Part shown: one piece after another, positions 1-10,602 of the stretch
How positions within the stretch are numbered: position 1 is the first letter of the stretch
How the letters are laid out: each line of letters starts with the position of its first letter
NCBI GenBank assembly: GCA_019044685.2
Contig: JAGTXX020000001.1
Span: 744,001 to 808,000, forward strand
DNA: 64,000 bases
Direction: 5' to 3'
Source: Nannochloris sp. 'desiccata'
Taxonomy: Eukaryota; Chlorophyta; Trebouxiophyceae; Chlorellales; Chlorellaceae
Notes under the pieces: model-generated
Told to the model about the DNA's origin: nothing
Databases searched by the model: none
Seen by the model: the letters and a program-made list of their open reading frames with translations, nothing else
Position numbers and translations under genes: made by a program

Positions 1-54
1 TTTAATTTATTTGGCCTTGGCTCACTTACAAGTGACGCAATAAACAACGCCGCC

Positions 55-1563
55 ATGCGGCGGATATCAGTCTTCATAGCATTATTGGTTTTCATCAGCG
101 TCTCGCGCTGCCAGGAGGGAACGGTTCAATATACAGAGGTGAGGGTTTTTTGGCAGAATGACTTAATTCTCCTCAAAATTTGACCATATTTCAAGCACCC
201 ACCGAAGCTAAACGTTTAAAATGCTGTAATCTGACCGTTCCACGTCTGTTATCTTGCGCAGGCTGAACAGCCAGCGGTAGTAGTTGTCGTTTCTGGCACT
301 GTTGGTAATTTCGAGGGCAAAGCTTTCGACTCTCCTTTGTTCGATATTGCTGTTTCGAACGACGATTCCTTCAACCTAGTACAAATTCTAGGACGTCGTG
401 TCGGCCCTTTTGACGGTCCAGTTCAAGACAATTTCAACTTTGGCAACCAAATTTTGTCTTTGCTTAATTCCCGACTTCGTGCTCTTGAGGACTTGCAGTC
501 TCTAATCACTACAGCCATGGCTTTACGATGCCCTAGAATGCGTCAACGCGCTTTAGAGAATATACTTGTCGGTCAATATTATACCATTATTCCTCAAGAA
601 GACAGAGCCTTCATTGAGCCTGGCGTCATTCATGTCGCCACCACTACCGACAAAGGCACTGATACTTTCTCCTCTTCTTCTTCTAGTGGCAAGTGGTTGC
701 CAGGAATAATAGCGAATGCTGATATCACAGCAGAAGAACCCGATTTCTCGAATAGAATTAAAGAGAAACCAATAGATATGAATGATATTATGAAGAGAGA
801 AGACGACGTCCTCTATTTTGATTCAGAAGTGGATGAAGATAGTGATGATAACCCGTCAAGAGACGTACCAATGGAGATGCCTCTGTCCTTCCCTCTCCAC
901 CATCACCACCACCACCACCATGGTCATAACCATGATCATAGCCACTTTATCCAGGAGCATGCACATATGGAGCACCACGGTCATTTCCACGACCAAGAAG
1001 AAAAAATTAGACCTGGCGGTGGCGGTGGCGGATTCAAAACGAAACCGCTTCCCTTTAATCCTTTCGATAAAAAGTACGATGGGCATGCTCACCACTCAAG
1101 GCAATCACTGCCGCTGCCTGATTCAATCTTCTCTGCCACAATGTACACCGACTTTATTGACGACGGCATCGAGGGCGCTGATTTCAATGGTATGACCCGT
1201 CCATATATTGGTATAAATGAAAAAAGAGAAGATGAAAGTGACCAGTTTGTGAATTTGGAGTTGTGGAACCAGGACGGTAGCTTGAATACTGGATTCTTCT
1301 TATTTCTAGTACTATGTGGCGCCTGTGCTGTTGTATGGTGTGCATTGCTGATGCAATGTGCTAGTATGGGCTATGCTTGGGCTACCTGTTGTAGTACAAC
1401 TACGAGTGGAGATGGTAGTACAAGGGGTCAGTTTATGTTCCTTGCTCCTCCATCTGAAAGCGGTAGTGATGGCGAGGATGAAGATGAGAAAGATGGGGAG
1501 CTGAAAGGGTGGAAGAAGCAGAAGAATAGTGTTGTTATTGCTGCAAAGTATATTAAATGCTAA
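55..1563 (+). CDS. Secreted/type I membrane protein with His-rich segment, unknown function
   Basis: Two exons (55-138, 262-1563) joined at a GTGAGG donor and a GCGCAG acceptor give about 461 aa. The N-terminus starts MRRISVF and continues as a hydrophobic signal peptide ending near SRCQ. The central half is acidic and holds a His cluster of eight consecutive His followed by a GHNHDHSH stretch, then a Gly run. Near residue 375-410 there is one strong membrane segment with several Cys, followed by an acidic and lysine-rich tail of about 60 residues. The layout suggests a type I membrane protein with a luminal or extracellular metal-binding region and a cytosolic tail. His runs of this kind occur in the loops of ZIP and CDF metal transporters, but no transporter domain is visible here. 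I do not recognise the N-terminal domain. The start is the only ATG in frame before the signal peptide. Confidence 0.7.
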
Positions 1564-1595
1564 GAAATAAAGCATAGGGTTTTTTCCTTTTTCTT

Positions 1596-1838
1596 CTCTC
1601 TCTCGGTGGGGTTGCCCTCCCTCGTCCCTGTGGGCGAGGCCGTGGTGGTGGGAAGTTTTAGGCGCGGCAACGGTCTCGGAGGGAGGGGTGGTGGTGGTGT
1701 TAGTGGTGGTGCTCGGGATGCCCCACGTGAAAGAACTTCCTTTGGAAGTGGCCGAGGAGGAGGTTCAGGAAGAGGAGGATCTCGTGGCGGTAGGTAGGTA
1801 GCTCCTTTGGGGGTGGCCGTGGTAACAGAGGCCGTCGG
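1596..1838 (+). pseudogene. Broken RGG-box (glycine/arginine-rich) protein tail
   Basis: Three reading frames in succession encode GAR-type sequence: GRGRGGGKF then stop, then a long Gly/Arg stretch ending GRGGSRGGR then stop, then SFGGGRGNRGRR then stop. The first shift is cured by dropping one T from the TTTT near 1657. The second falls at an AGGT tandem repeat (about 1791-1801), where an eight-base duplication would break the frame. Read together they make one C-terminal RGG tail typical of nucleolar or mRNA-binding proteins such as GAR1. No upstream RNA-binding domain is visible; the neighbouring gene ends 35 bases earlier. It is either a gene remnant or a gene with sequencing errors. Confidence 0.45.
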
Positions 1839-2101
1839 TAGACTTACTGTCTTCCCGTTTTGTTTTTGTATGTTTCAAATCACTTTTGTTAATGCATACG
1901 TCTCTACAGAAACAAGTGTACTATCTATGTTTAATAACTGTTATTATAACAGCAAGGCTGGGCGCTGTCGTACAGCATGTTCGAGCGGAAGTCAACTAGG
2001 CACAACTCTCGCTCTATAATTTTATAGACAAATAAACACTGGCCAATTATGTAAAACGAATATAAATTTCAGAATACTATACAAGAATTAACAAATTATT
2101 T

Positions 2102-2911
2102 ATGGCATTATCTTTGCTGCAAAGGTTATTTCTTGCAAACAGATGTTATCAAGGATTATCATCACTGCCTTCGACACCTTTGCGCTGGCAGCAGCACAGG
2201 GGAATTTCTACGGCTGTATCACTCAGAAATAGTTATTCTGGCTGCGCTACTAGCTATGCTTTTGTCTTCAGCGAGGCATCACCTTATGAAAATCAATTGT
2301 TAATTGTGGAGCGGCGACGGGACGAGCTTGAATCTCTTCTACTACTCGAGGTGTACAACAGGGAATTGTTCCTGAAATCTGGGTATACCAAACGTGGTAT
2401 AAGCTATGAGCAGGAGTGGCTTAATACACTGCAACTGTTGGTTGAATTTTACTACAAGGAGGGAAGACTGCCAAAGCGGAATGCAGTAGGGGAGGAAGGC
2501 AGGCTGGCAACTTGGATAGGTAAACAACGACAAGCAAAAAAATTGCCCGATGAGGGGAAACAAAGGTCGCATAAAACGATTCATGAACGGATGTCCATTC
2601 TAGAATCCATGTCATGGTGGAGGTGGAATCCTTTACAAGCTGCATGGCAGTCTGGTTTCGAAGAGCTCGCGGAGGAAGTTAAAAAAACTGGGAGAACACC
2701 TCCCCGAAGCCATCCTACTTTAGAAACGTGGGTGCACACCCAGCGCAAGGCCTATAAAGCTTGGCAAGCACGCTTAAATGGAGATACAGAGAGGTACAAA
2801 TACAGAACATCTTCCATGGACAAGGAGCGTGCTAGAAAACTAGAACTAGTGCCAGGTTGGAAATGGTGTATGCATGGTTGGAATGCTATATGTATACGCA
2901 GAGAAATATAA
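2102..2911 (+). CDS. Helicase-associated (HA) domain protein, probably organellar
   Basis: One exon, 269 aa. Residues 1-40 are rich in Leu, Arg, Gln and Ser and almost lack acidic residues, which suggests a mitochondrial or plastid targeting peptide. From about residue 105 there are two copies of the helicase-associated module: a Trp, then Leu/Phe-rich helix, then GRLPKRNA, and WIGKQRQAKK; the second copy holds GRTPPRSHP and WVHTQRKAYK. This family (often called Helicase_assoc) is a small helical nucleic-acid binding unit common in algal and stramenopile genomes, frequently without any helicase. No ATPase motifs are present. The role is likely organellar nucleic-acid binding, but that is inference. 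Confidence 0.65.
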   Translation: MALSLLQRLFLANRCYQGLSSLPSTPLRWQQHRGISTAVSLRNSYSGCATSYAFVFSEASPYENQLLIVERRRDELESLLLLEVYNRELFLKSGYTKRGISYEQEWLNTLQLLVEFYYKEGRLPKRNAVGEEGRLATWIGKQRQAKKLPDEGKQRSHKTIHERMSILESMSWWRWNPLQAAWQSGFEELAEEVKKTGRTPPRSHPTLETWVHTQRKAYKAWQARLNGDTERYKYRTSSMDKERARKLELVPGWKWCMHGWNAICIRREI

Positions 2912-3508
2912 CAATGTCCATGCGTTCATGACAAAAGAGCTGCGCTGCAAAATTAAAGACCAAGCTAATTTTCAAACTGCCACTTGACTTTTTCGTTCAC
3001 ATCACTGGTATCAGTGACGCAGAGCTGAGCCCAACGGAAATTCCTCGCCTGCAGACTCGGACCTCTGCCCTGGATTTTAAACTGGAGGCAAAAAAACATT
3101 ACCACGTTTGAAAGGAGAGCAGGAGGTTTCGGTAGAAAATAATGGACATGCAGCTGAGGCGGGGCGAGCAGGGAAACGAGAAAGATGAGGACTCTACTGC
3201 TGTGCTGCTGATGCAGGATATGAAGCTTTGTCGTGACTCTGCGTATACTTCCAGGATAACTAAAGAGTTACTTTGTGCAAAAAAGCGCTGGCAGTATGAC
3301 TATTTCAACAGCATCCGTAACTATTTACAGCTAACGCAACTCAATACATGCAGACTCAAACAAACAAACTGAAACAAGTACTAAACAATTAACATTTGAA
3401 ATCACAAAATTATTTAAAATCACAAAGACAACGAGGAGAAGTAAACGCAATCGACACGCTATCCATTTATCGTCTTTTCTTCTTCTTGTTGTACAACATG
3501 TTGTATTC
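2912..3508. other. Intergenic region, mostly unexplained
   Basis: It separates the HA-domain gene from the 3' end of the first SMP-C2 gene. It holds the candidate small ORF at 3142-3372. On the minus strand a further open stretch (about 3078 down to 2958) follows a pyrimidine tract and CAG and ends in TAG, but no upstream exon with a start could be joined to it. Confidence 0.4.
3142..3372 (+). CDS. Candidate small protein, unknown
   Basis: An ATG in a purine-rich context opens a 76-aa frame. The N-terminal third is charged (RRGEQGNEKDEDS) and the rest could form an amphipathic helix rich in Lys, Arg, Tyr and Leu. No domain is recognised. The frame is short, and chance cannot be excluded. Transcript evidence would decide. 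Confidence 0.25.
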   Translation: MDMQLRRGEQGNEKDEDSTAVLLMQDMKLCRDSAYTSRITKELLCAKKRWQYDYFNSIRNYLQLTQLNTCRLKQTN

Positions 3509-5869
3509 TTAGGTAAAAGTACCAACCCAACGGATCTCAAATCGAGCACACCCTCGCTTTTTAACCTCGCCACAAGACTCCCTGCTACTACCACCACGAT
3601 GTCTTCCACCACTGCCACGACTATCACTGCCTCCTCCACCACCACCATCACCACCGCTGCGGCCAGCGTTTTTAAATTCAGATTCAGTTATTTCACGCAA
3701 CTGCCTCTCCCCAGAAAGACATTTTCTCCTCATCAATTCCCTCAAAGACACCATAAATGACCCTGCAATATCATTTCCACTTAAGAAACCAACTTCCTGT
3801 AAATCAATCCGTACCATGACGTCATCGTGGCCTGCCACGTCGCCGGGGACGTGCACTTGGACAAGAGCATTGCTCAAATCTGCTCTGCCGCGGCGGGATA
3901 CTTTAAAAGGAGGAGTCTCTTGGGGTTCCAAATCAGCCACACGGACAACAGTTTTCCTGCATTAGCAAATTAATAGAAAAGAAAGCAGGAATAGAGGTTA
4001 CAAAAAGAGACCTCTAGAGGTGCTTTGCAAAGCTTCGGGGAAAAGAAATTCAACAGAGAAAAATTCTGAAATACTTACACAGACGGCCTAAAGAGCAATC
4101 CATGGACATCCAATCCTTTACACTGTTGCACAGTCACGTGTACAACTCCACTTAACAACATTTCTTTAAATCCAGAATCAAAGGGTTGAGCTTCCCGACT
4201 CATCACAGTTTTTCGAACACCATTTCTAATAGCGTGCTTTATAAACTCAGTTTCTTCATCAGTCCAGGTCCTCCAGAGCAATTTTACATGTAATTGCGTC
4301 CCTTTAATTGGATGACTGGTGAAAGGTGTTGCCATAGCGCGCAAAGCACGCTGTCCTTTGCTTAATTTAAGACCTTTTTCTCCAGTTTTCGCGGCTTTTT
4401 GCTCTTCCTCGCTTTCGTTGTACACATCCAGCCACAAATCTTGAGCTTGACCTTCAGGAATATCTTTAATTGCGATTTCACACCGCCCAATTTCATCATT
4501 TGGAGAGAAAGCATCGTAATCCCAAAGCGCAAATTTTAGTGATTGGTGCTGCTTCGAGTGAACTGGCATAACGAAAACTTCATTTTTCCAGGTAGGGTGT
4601 TTGCCAGAAACGATTTTCGTGGTATCTCGTTGGGCATGTCGAAGATAAACTTCAACAAAGGTATCTGCATGGCCAAAAGTGTCCATTCTAGGTATGTTTT
4701 TTGCTTCAATAACACGGCAATGAAGCACCCCTAATGGGCGCTGGAGATCAGGTGCATTCTCTTCCAAAGGGTAAAAGTAATGCTCAGGTAAGACATACGG
4801 CATCCAGATAGCTTCATTTACAGTAGATTTGAGCCAAGATTTGACCGAAGGAAGGAGTGCACCCAAAGCATTGCCGAGAGGACCACCATGCACGCTGGGC
4901 GAAAAATCAAACTCTGGCATTTCAGTAAAGCCGACTTGAATAGCTTGCACAATAGGTACGCGGTACAACAGCGGCCTCATTGCAATTTGGAGGGTACCTT
5001 TGATGACAAGATCTTCAACACCAATCAGCATGGTAAAGAGCTTTGCAAGCTGTTCTTCAACAAAGTTTGGAATAAGAGAGGAAACGTCCTGCCCAAGTAT
5101 TTCTAAAGCGATCTCAACATCAATTTTACTATTCCATTCCATGTCCATTTCTACGAAAACATCGTCTATCACGTCTTCTTCATCAACAAAGCAACGGACG
5201 TCGTACAAATCAGGCTCTTTGTGGCCCATATTAAATTTCTTCAAGCACAGGCCATGTACCCAAGAGGGCTTGGTCTCGTCCAGAGTAGCTGCAGAAAGAT
5301 GGGGTCACAAGAGGGGGGTAAACGGTATTTACTCCTTTTAAAAATTCAAAAGAAAACAGGTACTGGATAAGGAAAAAAATAGAGCCAAAAGAAAAAAATT
5401 ATTAAGATTATTCAAGCTTACGAGGTACAGTTTCCCAAGCTGTATCTTCAATTACTTGCCGAATTTTAGGCCAGAGGTGCTCGATTAACTTAGAAAGCCA
5501 GTCTTCAACGTTGTTACCTCCCTGAATTCTTCCAAGTGCTTCTTTATTACCTACTTGGCGACGACCACGGCGGTGAGGTTCAACATCGACTTCCTTGACG
5601 ATGTGTTGCTGCTGACCAAAGACTTTAGTAGGCGTTGCAGGGCCAGAAATAGTCTCTACAAAAACGTGAGGGTGGTTGATTTGGTACATTGTTTTGCTTG
5701 GATACGAAATGATAGGTTCCTTCAGCTTCTGCGCAGTAACAGAGCGTCTGCCTGGCTGGGTTGCCTCTGGGGAAAGAAGCGACAAAGGTTCTATTGCTTC
5801 GACAGAAACAGCGTGAACAGGCGTCACAAGCCCTGGTTGAGGTTTATTTTGCTTCTTAGACTGATTCAT
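3509..5869 (-). CDS. SMP-C2 domain protein (extended-synaptotagmin/plant SYT-like), copy A
   Basis: Three exons on the minus strand (5869-5422, 5288-4079, 3956-3509) with GTAAGC and GTGTAAGT type donors and TGCAG acceptors keep one frame of 701 aa. Residues 120-330 form the SMP lipid-transfer domain, opening with EDWLSKLIEHLWPKIRQ and including KPSWVHG. A C2 domain follows at about 335-445 (VLHCRVIEAKNIPRMD ... LKFALWDYDAF), with aspartates at the calcium loops. A second, more degenerate C2 domain (VHVTVQQCKGLDVHG ... VRIDLQEVGFLSGND) ends in a Gly/Ser/Arg-rich insertion. Proteins of this family tether the ER to the plasma membrane and move lipids. No N-terminal membrane hairpin is seen. It is the downstream member of a tandem pair with the gene at 6272-8941 and lacks that gene's N-terminal coiled region. 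Confidence 0.85.
4372..4608. repeat. Near-identical tract shared with 7134-7370 (gene-conversion candidate)
   Basis: These 237 bases match 7134-7370 in the tandem paralogue with only two mismatches found by eye, while flanking codons of the two genes differ freely. The encoded C2 segment is identical in both proteins. Confidence 0.8.
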
Positions 5870-6271
5870 ATCGATTTTTTCTTTTAAAGTAAACAGTGTT
5901 TAAAACAAGTAATTCTGAGTTTCTCTCTCCGTCTTCTATTTCTTTTGGAGCACCAGCAACAATCGCAGTCAATTAATGATACAGTAAATTAACCCTGCAT
6001 GGACGCAACTAAAGTTTAGATTCCAAAGCGACCACGCAGGAAAGACGTGTTGTGTGCGCGAATGTTGCCAGCAATTCTATGCGACCACCTTCTTCCCAGC
6101 TCTCTCTCAGAGTCTGCGACAGCTGCGCTTGTGGGGACGAGGACCCTGCTTTAAAGCAATGCAACGACTGTTTTCATCCAGGAAAATACTTCTGTCTTAC
6201 TCAATAACTGTTACAATCAAAATAAATACTCATAGACTGACGAAATTGTGGTACAAATCACTATTTTATTT
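5870..6271. other. Spacer between tandem SMP-C2 genes
   Basis: On the minus strand it is the promoter side of copy A and the 3' side of copy B. It keeps traces of the lost 5' end of copy A: a CATGCAGG start context at 5997-6004 in reverse, and the 11-mer AACTAAAGTTT (6007-6017) that also lies upstream of copy B (8990-9000). A Cys-rich micro-ORF lies at 6079-6207 on the plus strand. Confidence 0.45.
6079..6207 (+). CDS. Candidate Cys-rich zinc-finger-like micro-ORF
   Basis: The ATG at 6079 opens 42 codons that contain CDSCACG and then LKQCNDCFHPGKYFC. The order C-x2-C ... C-x2-C ... C, with a His between, resembles the first half of a PHD or MYND finger. The frame stays open upstream to a CAG at 6037-6039, so it could also be the last exon of a spliced gene. 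No further zinc ligands follow before the stop. It could be a remnant. Confidence 0.3.
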   Translation: MRPPSSQLSLRVCDSCACGDEDPALKQCNDCFHPGKYFCLTQ

Positions 6272-8941
6272 TTAAGCAAAATTTCCTACCCAACGAATCT
6301 CCACTTTAGCCGATCCTATCTTCTCACCATCTACACTACCACTACCTCTTCCACCTCTGTATCTCTCACTATATCTACCACCATCATCTCGGCCTTCAAC
6401 TTCACTCAATTTTCTCAATTTCTTCTCACCCGAGATGCACCCTTTTTCCATCAACTTTCTCAATGACACCCTAAACGACCCTACAATATCATTTCCACTT
6501 AAGAAACCAACTTCCTGTAAATCAATCCGTACCATGACGTCATCACGGCCTGCCACGTCGCCAGGAACGTTCACTTGGACAATGGAGGTGCTAAGGTCAG
6601 CGTTGCCTCTGTGGGACACTTTAAAGGGAGGGGTCTCTTGAGGGTCTAATTTAGCAACATGTACGACCATTTTTCTGTAACAATATATTTAGAGACAGAA
6701 AAAGGAAGTGAAGTAGGAATAAAGGTTAAAAAAATAAGTTATAGCGAGGTAAATTAAGGTTAAGAGAGAGAGCAAGGCTGTCGTCATCAAGCAGGGCATC
6801 GGGAGTAAAAATTAATAAAGAAAGATCTAAAATTACTTACACTGAGGGTCTTTGCAGCAATCCATGGACATCCAACCCTTTACACTGCTGCACAGTCACA
6901 TGCACAGCTCCACTCAGCAACATTTCTTTGAATTCCGATACTAATCCCCGACCATGCTGACTAAGCACAGATTGTCTAAGACCCTGCTTCAAAGAATCTT
7001 TGATAAAGCTGGTTTCTTCATCACTCCAGGTTCTCCAATGCACTCTGACGTGTAACCGCGTATTTTTAGTAGTATGTCCAGCAACAGGCTTAGCCAAAGC
7101 ACGCAAAGCACGCTCTCCTTTGCTATACTGAATACCTTTTTCTCCAGTTTTCGCGGCTTTTTGCTCTTCCTCACTTTCGTTGTACACATCCAGCCACAAA
7201 TCCTGAGCTTGACCTTCAGGAATATCTTTAATTGCGATTTCACACCGCCCAATTTCATCATTTGGAGAGAAAGCATCGTAATCCCAAAGCGCAAATTTTA
7301 GTGATTGGTGCTGCTTCGAGTGAACTGGCATAACGAAAACTTCATTTTTCCAGGTAGGGTGTTTGCCAGACACAACACTTGTTTTATTCCTTTGCGTGTG
7401 ACGAATGTAGGTTTCTATAAAAGTATCAGCATGGCCAAACATATCCATTCTAGGTATGTTTTCCGCTTCAATAACACGGCAATGAAGCACCCCCAATGGG
7501 CGCTGGAGGTCGGGTGCATTCTCTTCCAAAGGGTAAAAGTAATGCTCAGGTAAGACATATGGCATCCAGATAGCTTCATTTACAGTGGATTTGAGCCAAG
7601 ATTTGACCGCAGGAAGAAGAGTGTTTAAAGCATTGCCTAGAGGGCCACCCTCAACAGTGGGCGTAAATTCGAACTCTGCAAGGCAAAAATAATTTCAGTA
7701 AACAAATAGATTATCTTTATAGAAATAATGTATTTCTACGCGAAACATTTGCAATTCTTTCCGTAAATAGTCTCTCACCTGGCATCTTAGTAAAGCCAAT
7801 CTGCATAGCTTGGACGATAGGCAAGCGGTACAACAACGGCCTCATAGCAACTTGCATAGTCCCTTTAATAGTTACGTCTTCAACTCCAACGACCATAGTG
7901 AATAGTTTTGCAAGCTGTTCTTCAACAAAGTTTGGAATAAAAGAGGAAACGTCTTTACCTAAGACTTGTAATTCCAGTTCAACATCGATTTTTGATGTCC
8001 ATTCCATATCCATTTCTAAGAAAACATCATCCATCACGTCTTCTTCATCAACAAAGCAACGAACATCGCGTAAATCTGGTTCTTTGTGACCCATGGTGAA
8101 TTTCTTCAAGTTAAGGCCATGTATCCAAGAAGGCTTGGTCTCGTCCAGAGTAGCTGCAAAAGAAAGATTTCCCCCCCAAGGGCGAAAGAAAGAAGAAGAA
8201 AGTAGGCATATTTAGTTTTATTTTCAGCAAAAGAATGGGCAAACAACGAGAAAATAAGAGATGTTAATTGTATTTATACTTACGAGGAACCATTTCCCAG
8301 CTCATATCTTCAATAACTTGTCTAATCTTTGGCCAGAGGTGCTCAACAAGCTTGGAAAGCCAGTCTTCGCCATCTTCAGCTCCAGGAACTCTGGTGCCTG
8401 CAGATTTAGTAGATACTTCACGACGACCACGGCGGTGAGGTTCAACATAAACTTCTTTAATATGCTGGCGTTGTTGCTGCTGCTGGAGAGAAGTTGCTGT
8501 GACGTGCCGAGCTGCAACTGCTTTAGTAGGGGTTGGAGGGGCAGCAAGAGGCTCTACGAAGACGTGTTTCTGGTGCATTTTCTTGCTACGATAATCATCC
8601 ATGGTTGATCCGTTAATTTTTTGGGCAGTGACAGAAGGTCTGCTCGGCTGGATCTCGGAGGAAAGAGGAGCTTTGGGCGACAGTGCCTCTGCTGAAACAG
8701 CTTGCCCAGGCTGCACAACTCCTGGTTGAGGGCGATGCTGGCTTTTATAACGCTGATCCATATTTTGCAAGACTTTAGAAGCTTCTAGTTGAGATGTTTT
8801 GCGTTTATCTAGCTCTGAAAGACGTAATTCGAGCTCTTCTCTCCGGGCAGCTGCTTCCAAAAGGAGGTCTTCCCCGTATTCCTCTGGAAGAGCCGGAGCA
8901 GCAGGGAGTGCAGATAACAAAGGGAATGGTGCAGCCTGCAT
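6272..8941 (-). CDS. SMP-C2 domain protein (extended-synaptotagmin/plant SYT-like), copy B
   Basis: Four exons (8941-8284, 8153-7779, 7675-6841, 6674-6272) with GTAAGT, GTGAGA and GTAAGT donors give 756 aa in frame. The first 60 residues are a Leu/Glu/Arg-rich helix (LELRLSELDKRK) absent from copy A. Then come a basic linker, the SMP domain (from EDWLSKLVEHLWPKIRQ), a C2 domain (LHCRVIEAENIPRMD ... LWDYDAF) and a degenerate second C2 domain. The intron at 7676-7778 splits the SMP domain after GFTKMP; copy A has no intron there. The two genes lie head to tail, so a tandem duplication is clear. Membrane-contact lipid transfer is the known family role. Confidence 0.85.
7134..7370. repeat. Near-identical tract shared with 4372-4608
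   Basis: Partner of the 237-base tract in copy A. A second conserved stretch, about 95 percent identical by eye, follows at 7446-7610 against 4686-4850. Confidence 0.8.
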
Positions 8942-9229
8942 AGACGTAAATATGTTTTATAAAGTCCAAAGAAGGGGTCTGTAAGAGAAAACTAAAGTTT
9001 GAATGCAAGAGGGAAGTCGGCTTTGTGTGTACCCAACTTCTACCCAGCTGTCACAGCTGCTGCACGAGCTTTAAGCCACCCAATACACAAGGTGAGCAAT
9101 CTGGCAGAGTTTTATTTTACCTTGTAATTCCTAAACACTCTAAAGAGCCATCCAAGGCGATATAGATCATTTAAACCTTTCCTTTTAATCAACAAGCCCT
9201 CCACGAGGCACCTCTTGCCACGGCAAAAA

Positions 9230-10269
9230 ATGGGCCCTCCTCAGAAACAGAACGACGCTGGAGAAGAATTTAGTTCTCTTCCCAGTATCCCCATTACTAC
9301 CCAGCGTCCAGTTCCTCACAATCTCGATGATGTAATGAAGAATCCTGGCGCACCACGAGCCAACATCACTATTGACAGGGAACATCCGGAAGGAACGTAC
9401 ACCCCTCCCAATGATGCTACTGTCCTCCAACAGCATATGGCCTTCTGGGATCGCGATGGAGATGGCACTGTGTGGCCTATTGACACCTTTCGTGGTTTCA
9501 GAGATCTTGATTTCCCCTGGATCTTATGTTTCATTGCGATGCCAGTCATTCATGGAACTTTCAGTTATTGGACGCTGAGTAGCTGGATTCCTCATTTGGG
9601 ATTTCCCATTCGCTTTAAAAACGCCCATAAGACCAAGCATGGCAGTGACACGGAGACCTACGATACCGAGGGCAGGTAAGGCTGTTTATTTATGGGTTGA
9701 TGGTCGTTTGTTACCGTTGGCCATTTTTACACCGGAAGTAAATTTACTTCTACTGACAGTCTTTTCTTCTTTCTTCCCCCTTATGTCATAGATTCGTCCC
9801 CGAAAAATTCGAGGAGATTTTTTCAAAATACGACCATGGCAACAAAGGTGGCTTAAGTTTGAAAGATATCAACTCGATGATTAGAGGAAACGCCAACGTG
9901 ATGGATTTCGTCGGGCAAATTGCTGCATGGCTTGAATGGAACGTCAGCTATTATATGGCTGCAGTAGAGACGCCGAATCACGGTAAATTGCTGTTAAAAG
10001 AGGATGCAAGAGGCATCATCGATGGTACTTTGTTCCATAAGATGGCCCGGGAAATCAAAGCGGGGCGTTTGAAAAGGACTTCTGTTTTCCGTGCTGGTTT
10101 ATCACCTCGTGTCCCTGCTGCTCCTACCACTACTGATAAAGCACGTGATATTAAAGCGGGTGCTTCTGGTATGGCCGAGAGCACTCGTAAGAAAGTTGAA
10201 GGGATGGCAGGGAAAGTGCAGGAAGTCGCTGGAAATGTGGTACCTGCTTCTATAAGAAAGGAGCAGTAA
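9230..10269 (+). CDS. Caleosin (lipid-droplet peroxygenase)
   Basis: Two exons (9230-9675, 9792-10269) joined as GGC AG|A TTC give 307 aa. The start is the ATG at 9230 after a run of A. The family signature is complete: a His (QQH) before one EF-hand (DRDGDGTVWPID, about residues 74-85), the membrane segment with its proline-containing turn (PWILCFIAMPVIHG), and the second conserved block NAHKTKHGSDTETYD. The two His are the haem ligands known for caleosin peroxygenases. Caleosins sit on lipid droplets and oxygenate fatty acids. The protein is longer than the usual 230-250 aa; the last 55 residues are Ala/Lys-rich and LEA-like (ARDIKAG, STRKKVEGMAGKVQEVAG). It is divergent to SMP-C2 copy B over 288 bases. 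Confidence 0.93.
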
Positions 10270-10602
10270 CATGGCCAAGAGAAGAATGTACAATAAATAC
10301 TCAGTTGGGTTGAATAATGGAAGATTAAAGAAGCATAGCGCTGGTTTTCTATTTTCCCGTGTTGCACTAGAACAACTCGAATCATTGTTTTTTCTGATAA
10401 ATAAAATTTAGCGAATTTCTTTCTTTCTTTTGCCTAGAGATTTTTTTAATTTGATTGTTGTCTTGTTGTTCTATTTTGGCGATTTAATTACTATTTGCTT
10501 CCTAAATTGATGTTTAAATAGAAAAAAAAAGGAACTCATTTACAACTAAAATTGGGTAATTCTAAAAGCTCTAATCTCTCTTTCGTCTCCCAAATGCTGT
10601 TT
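10270..10602. other. Convergent intergenic region
   Basis: AT-rich 3' flanks of the caleosin gene and the minus-strand membrane-protein gene. Nothing else was seen. Confidence 0.5.

Noticed and set aside
1807..2019. Plus-strand frame of 70 codons after the RGG remnant
   Set aside because: Its start overlaps the third RGG frame and the rest has no coding signal.
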